From: a virus
Reading direction: 5' to 3' (one strand)
DNA: 22,468 nucleotides
IMG/VR virus record: IMGVR_UViG_3300042311_000626
Location: 64,001-86,468 of that record
Positions 21,411 to 22,468 of this stretch are shown here, in pieces (the stretch's first letter is position 1; each line of letters starts with the position of its first letter). The notes beneath the pieces are model-generated. The model worked only from the letters and a program-made list of their open reading frames with translations, was not told where the DNA came from and did no database searches. The position numbers were made by a program, and so were the translations under genes.

Positions 21411-22468
21411 TGGCAAATCAATTACCAATATTACCAAATACACCAGCTCGTGCTTTAAATGAATATATAGAACCGTACATACCAGGTACAAAACCTATAT
21501 TACCTGAAGATTTAATAACTAGAGCTAGTCAAATATCTGTTGATATTGAAAACGATGTTAAACCATTTTCAATTGGATTACAAGATATTGATGATGCTGT
21601 ATTCTTTTACTTTAATAATATTATAAAACCAACAATAGTTCAAAATGGTAATCAAATACCTGTACCTGTTTCTTATGCTTCTGCTGAAAGATGGGTATCT
21701 GTTCAAAAAGATGGGTATTTTAGAGATAAGAATGGAAAAGCAATGCATCCATACATTATTGTAAGAAGAACTGGATTTGAAAAAAATAGAACATTAGCAA
21801 ATAAATTAGATGGTAATAATGTAAATAACTTTGCTGTTGCTAGAGCTAGGTATAATTCTCAAAATCAATACACCAATTTTGATGTTTTAAATAACGTAAC
21901 ACCATCTGAGAAATTCTATTTAACTCCTGTACCAGATTATGTTAATATAACGTACGAATGCGCCATTATTACCAATTTTATTCAAGAAAACAACAAAATC
22001 GTCGAATCAGTAGAGTTTGCGTCAGATTCGTATTGGGGTGATAAAAATCGTTTTCAATTTAGAACATATATTGATAGATTTGACTCTACAAATGAATATG
22101 GTGTGAGTGATCAACGTATAGCCAAAACAAGTATGAATTTAACACTTTATGGTTATATTATTCCTGACACTATCAATAGAGATATGGCTACAAATGGTAA
22201 AAAACAATTCTTCTCTAAATCAATTGTTTCCATTACCGCCGAAACTTCAGTTAATGCTGATGGGAGAATAGCAGCTCCTACTGCCCCAAGAGTTAGTCAA
22301 CCTTTACCTAGTGTAATACCAAGTATATCAATTACACCAAGTATATCAATTACGCCTAGTGTAACACCAAGTATAAGTATATCACCTAGTATTACACCAA
22401 GTACATCAATTATACCTAGTATATCTGTAACACCAAGTATTACTCCAAGTATATCAATCACACCTAGT
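21410..22468 (+). CDS. 15: Tail completion/sheath terminator protein, T4 gp15-like, with TPS C-terminal extension (3' end outside the window)
   Basis: 353 codons are in the window, without a stop. The ATG at 21410 overlaps the previous stop (TAATG). 'IPVPVSYASAERW' resembles 'IRVPITYASKEHF' of T4 gp15. 'NITYECAIITNFIQENNKIV' resembles its 'MIYELSIFTRYEDDMFQIVE', and 'SMNLTLYGYIIPD' resembles its late strand region. gp15 is the hexameric ring that ends the tail tube and sheath and meets the neck. T4 gp15 ends at about 272 residues, and the matching core here ends at about 275. After 'SVNADGRIAAPTAPR' a Thr-Pro-Ser repeat begins near residue 298 and continues past the window edge. This extension is not part of T4 gp15 and matches the adhesin linkers upstream, so a further surface domain may follow. 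Confidence 0.72.
   Translation, partial: MANQLPILPNTPARALNEYIEPYIPGTKPILPEDLITRASQISVDIENDVKPFSIGLQDIDDAVFFYFNNIIKPTIVQNGNQIPVPVSYASAERWVSVQKDGYFRDKNGKAMHPYIIVRRTGFEKNRTLANKLDGNNVNNFAVARARYNSQNQYTNFDVLNNVTPSEKFYLTPVPDYVNITYECAIITNFIQENNKIVESVEFASDSYWGDKNRFQFRTYIDRFDSTNEYGVSDQRIAKTSMNLTLYGYIIPDTINRDMATNGKKQFFSKSIVSITAETSVNADGRIAAPTAPRVSQPLPSVIPSISITPSISITPSVTPSISISPSITPSTSIIPSISVTPSITPSISITPS
22301..22468 (+). repeat. Thr-Pro-Ser linker repeat on the gp15-like protein
   Basis: At least 56 residues of 'PSISITPSVTPSISISPS'-type units, cut by the window end. DNA units such as 'acaccaagtatatcaatt' are the same as in the two adhesin genes. Confidence 0.92.

Overview
The window looks like part of the virion-structure region of a T4-like, contractile-tailed bacteriophage. 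Its anchors are the end of a gp23-type major capsid protein, a PhoH ATPase, and three genes that look like T4 genes 13, 14 and 15 (neck proteins and tail completion protein). All genes lie on the + strand, are tightly packed and are AT-rich. A Bacteroidota host is an inference. It rests on the near absence of Shine-Dalgarno sites (starts are preceded by A/T-rich sequence), a FISUMP adhesin domain that is mostly known from Bacteroidota and Fibrobacterota, and Bacteroidota-style Pro/Thr/Ser linkers. The sequence does not settle the host.

Layout: 1-1149 holds the capsid gene end and a strong hairpin terminator. 1181-2492 holds a GIY-YIG homing endonuclease and phoH. 2535-5049 holds a small virion protein, two fibre proteins and two short unknown proteins. 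5050-5926 is a short non-coding stretch and a second GIY-YIG endonuclease, whose end overlaps the start of the next gene. 5919-10502 is a 1527-residue tail fibre with twelve 'G(N/D)VGIGTTSP' repeats. 10504-12444 holds a methyltransferase of the guanidinoacetate/arginine methyltransferase type, a beta-sandwich protein and two small proteins. 12500-14006 holds a gp13-like neck protein and a small alpha/beta protein. 14012-20892 is an accessory block of giant adhesin, trypsin-like protease and second adhesin. 20910-22468 holds a gp14-like neck protein and a gp15-like tail completion protein that runs off the end of the window.

The most striking signal is that an adhesin-protease-adhesin cassette of about 6.9 kb sits between genes that resemble T4 13 and 14. 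The same Thr-Pro-Ser repeat that links domains in the two adhesins is also appended to the C-terminus of the gp15-like protein. This suggests a family of stalked surface modules attached to neck or tail proteins, possibly spread by recombination in the repeat, with a protease that could process them or the host surface.

A recurring ATATTTAT(A) element lies 20-22 nt upstream of four starts (and 69 nt upstream of a fifth). It probably marks the starts of transcription units and may be this phage's late promoter.
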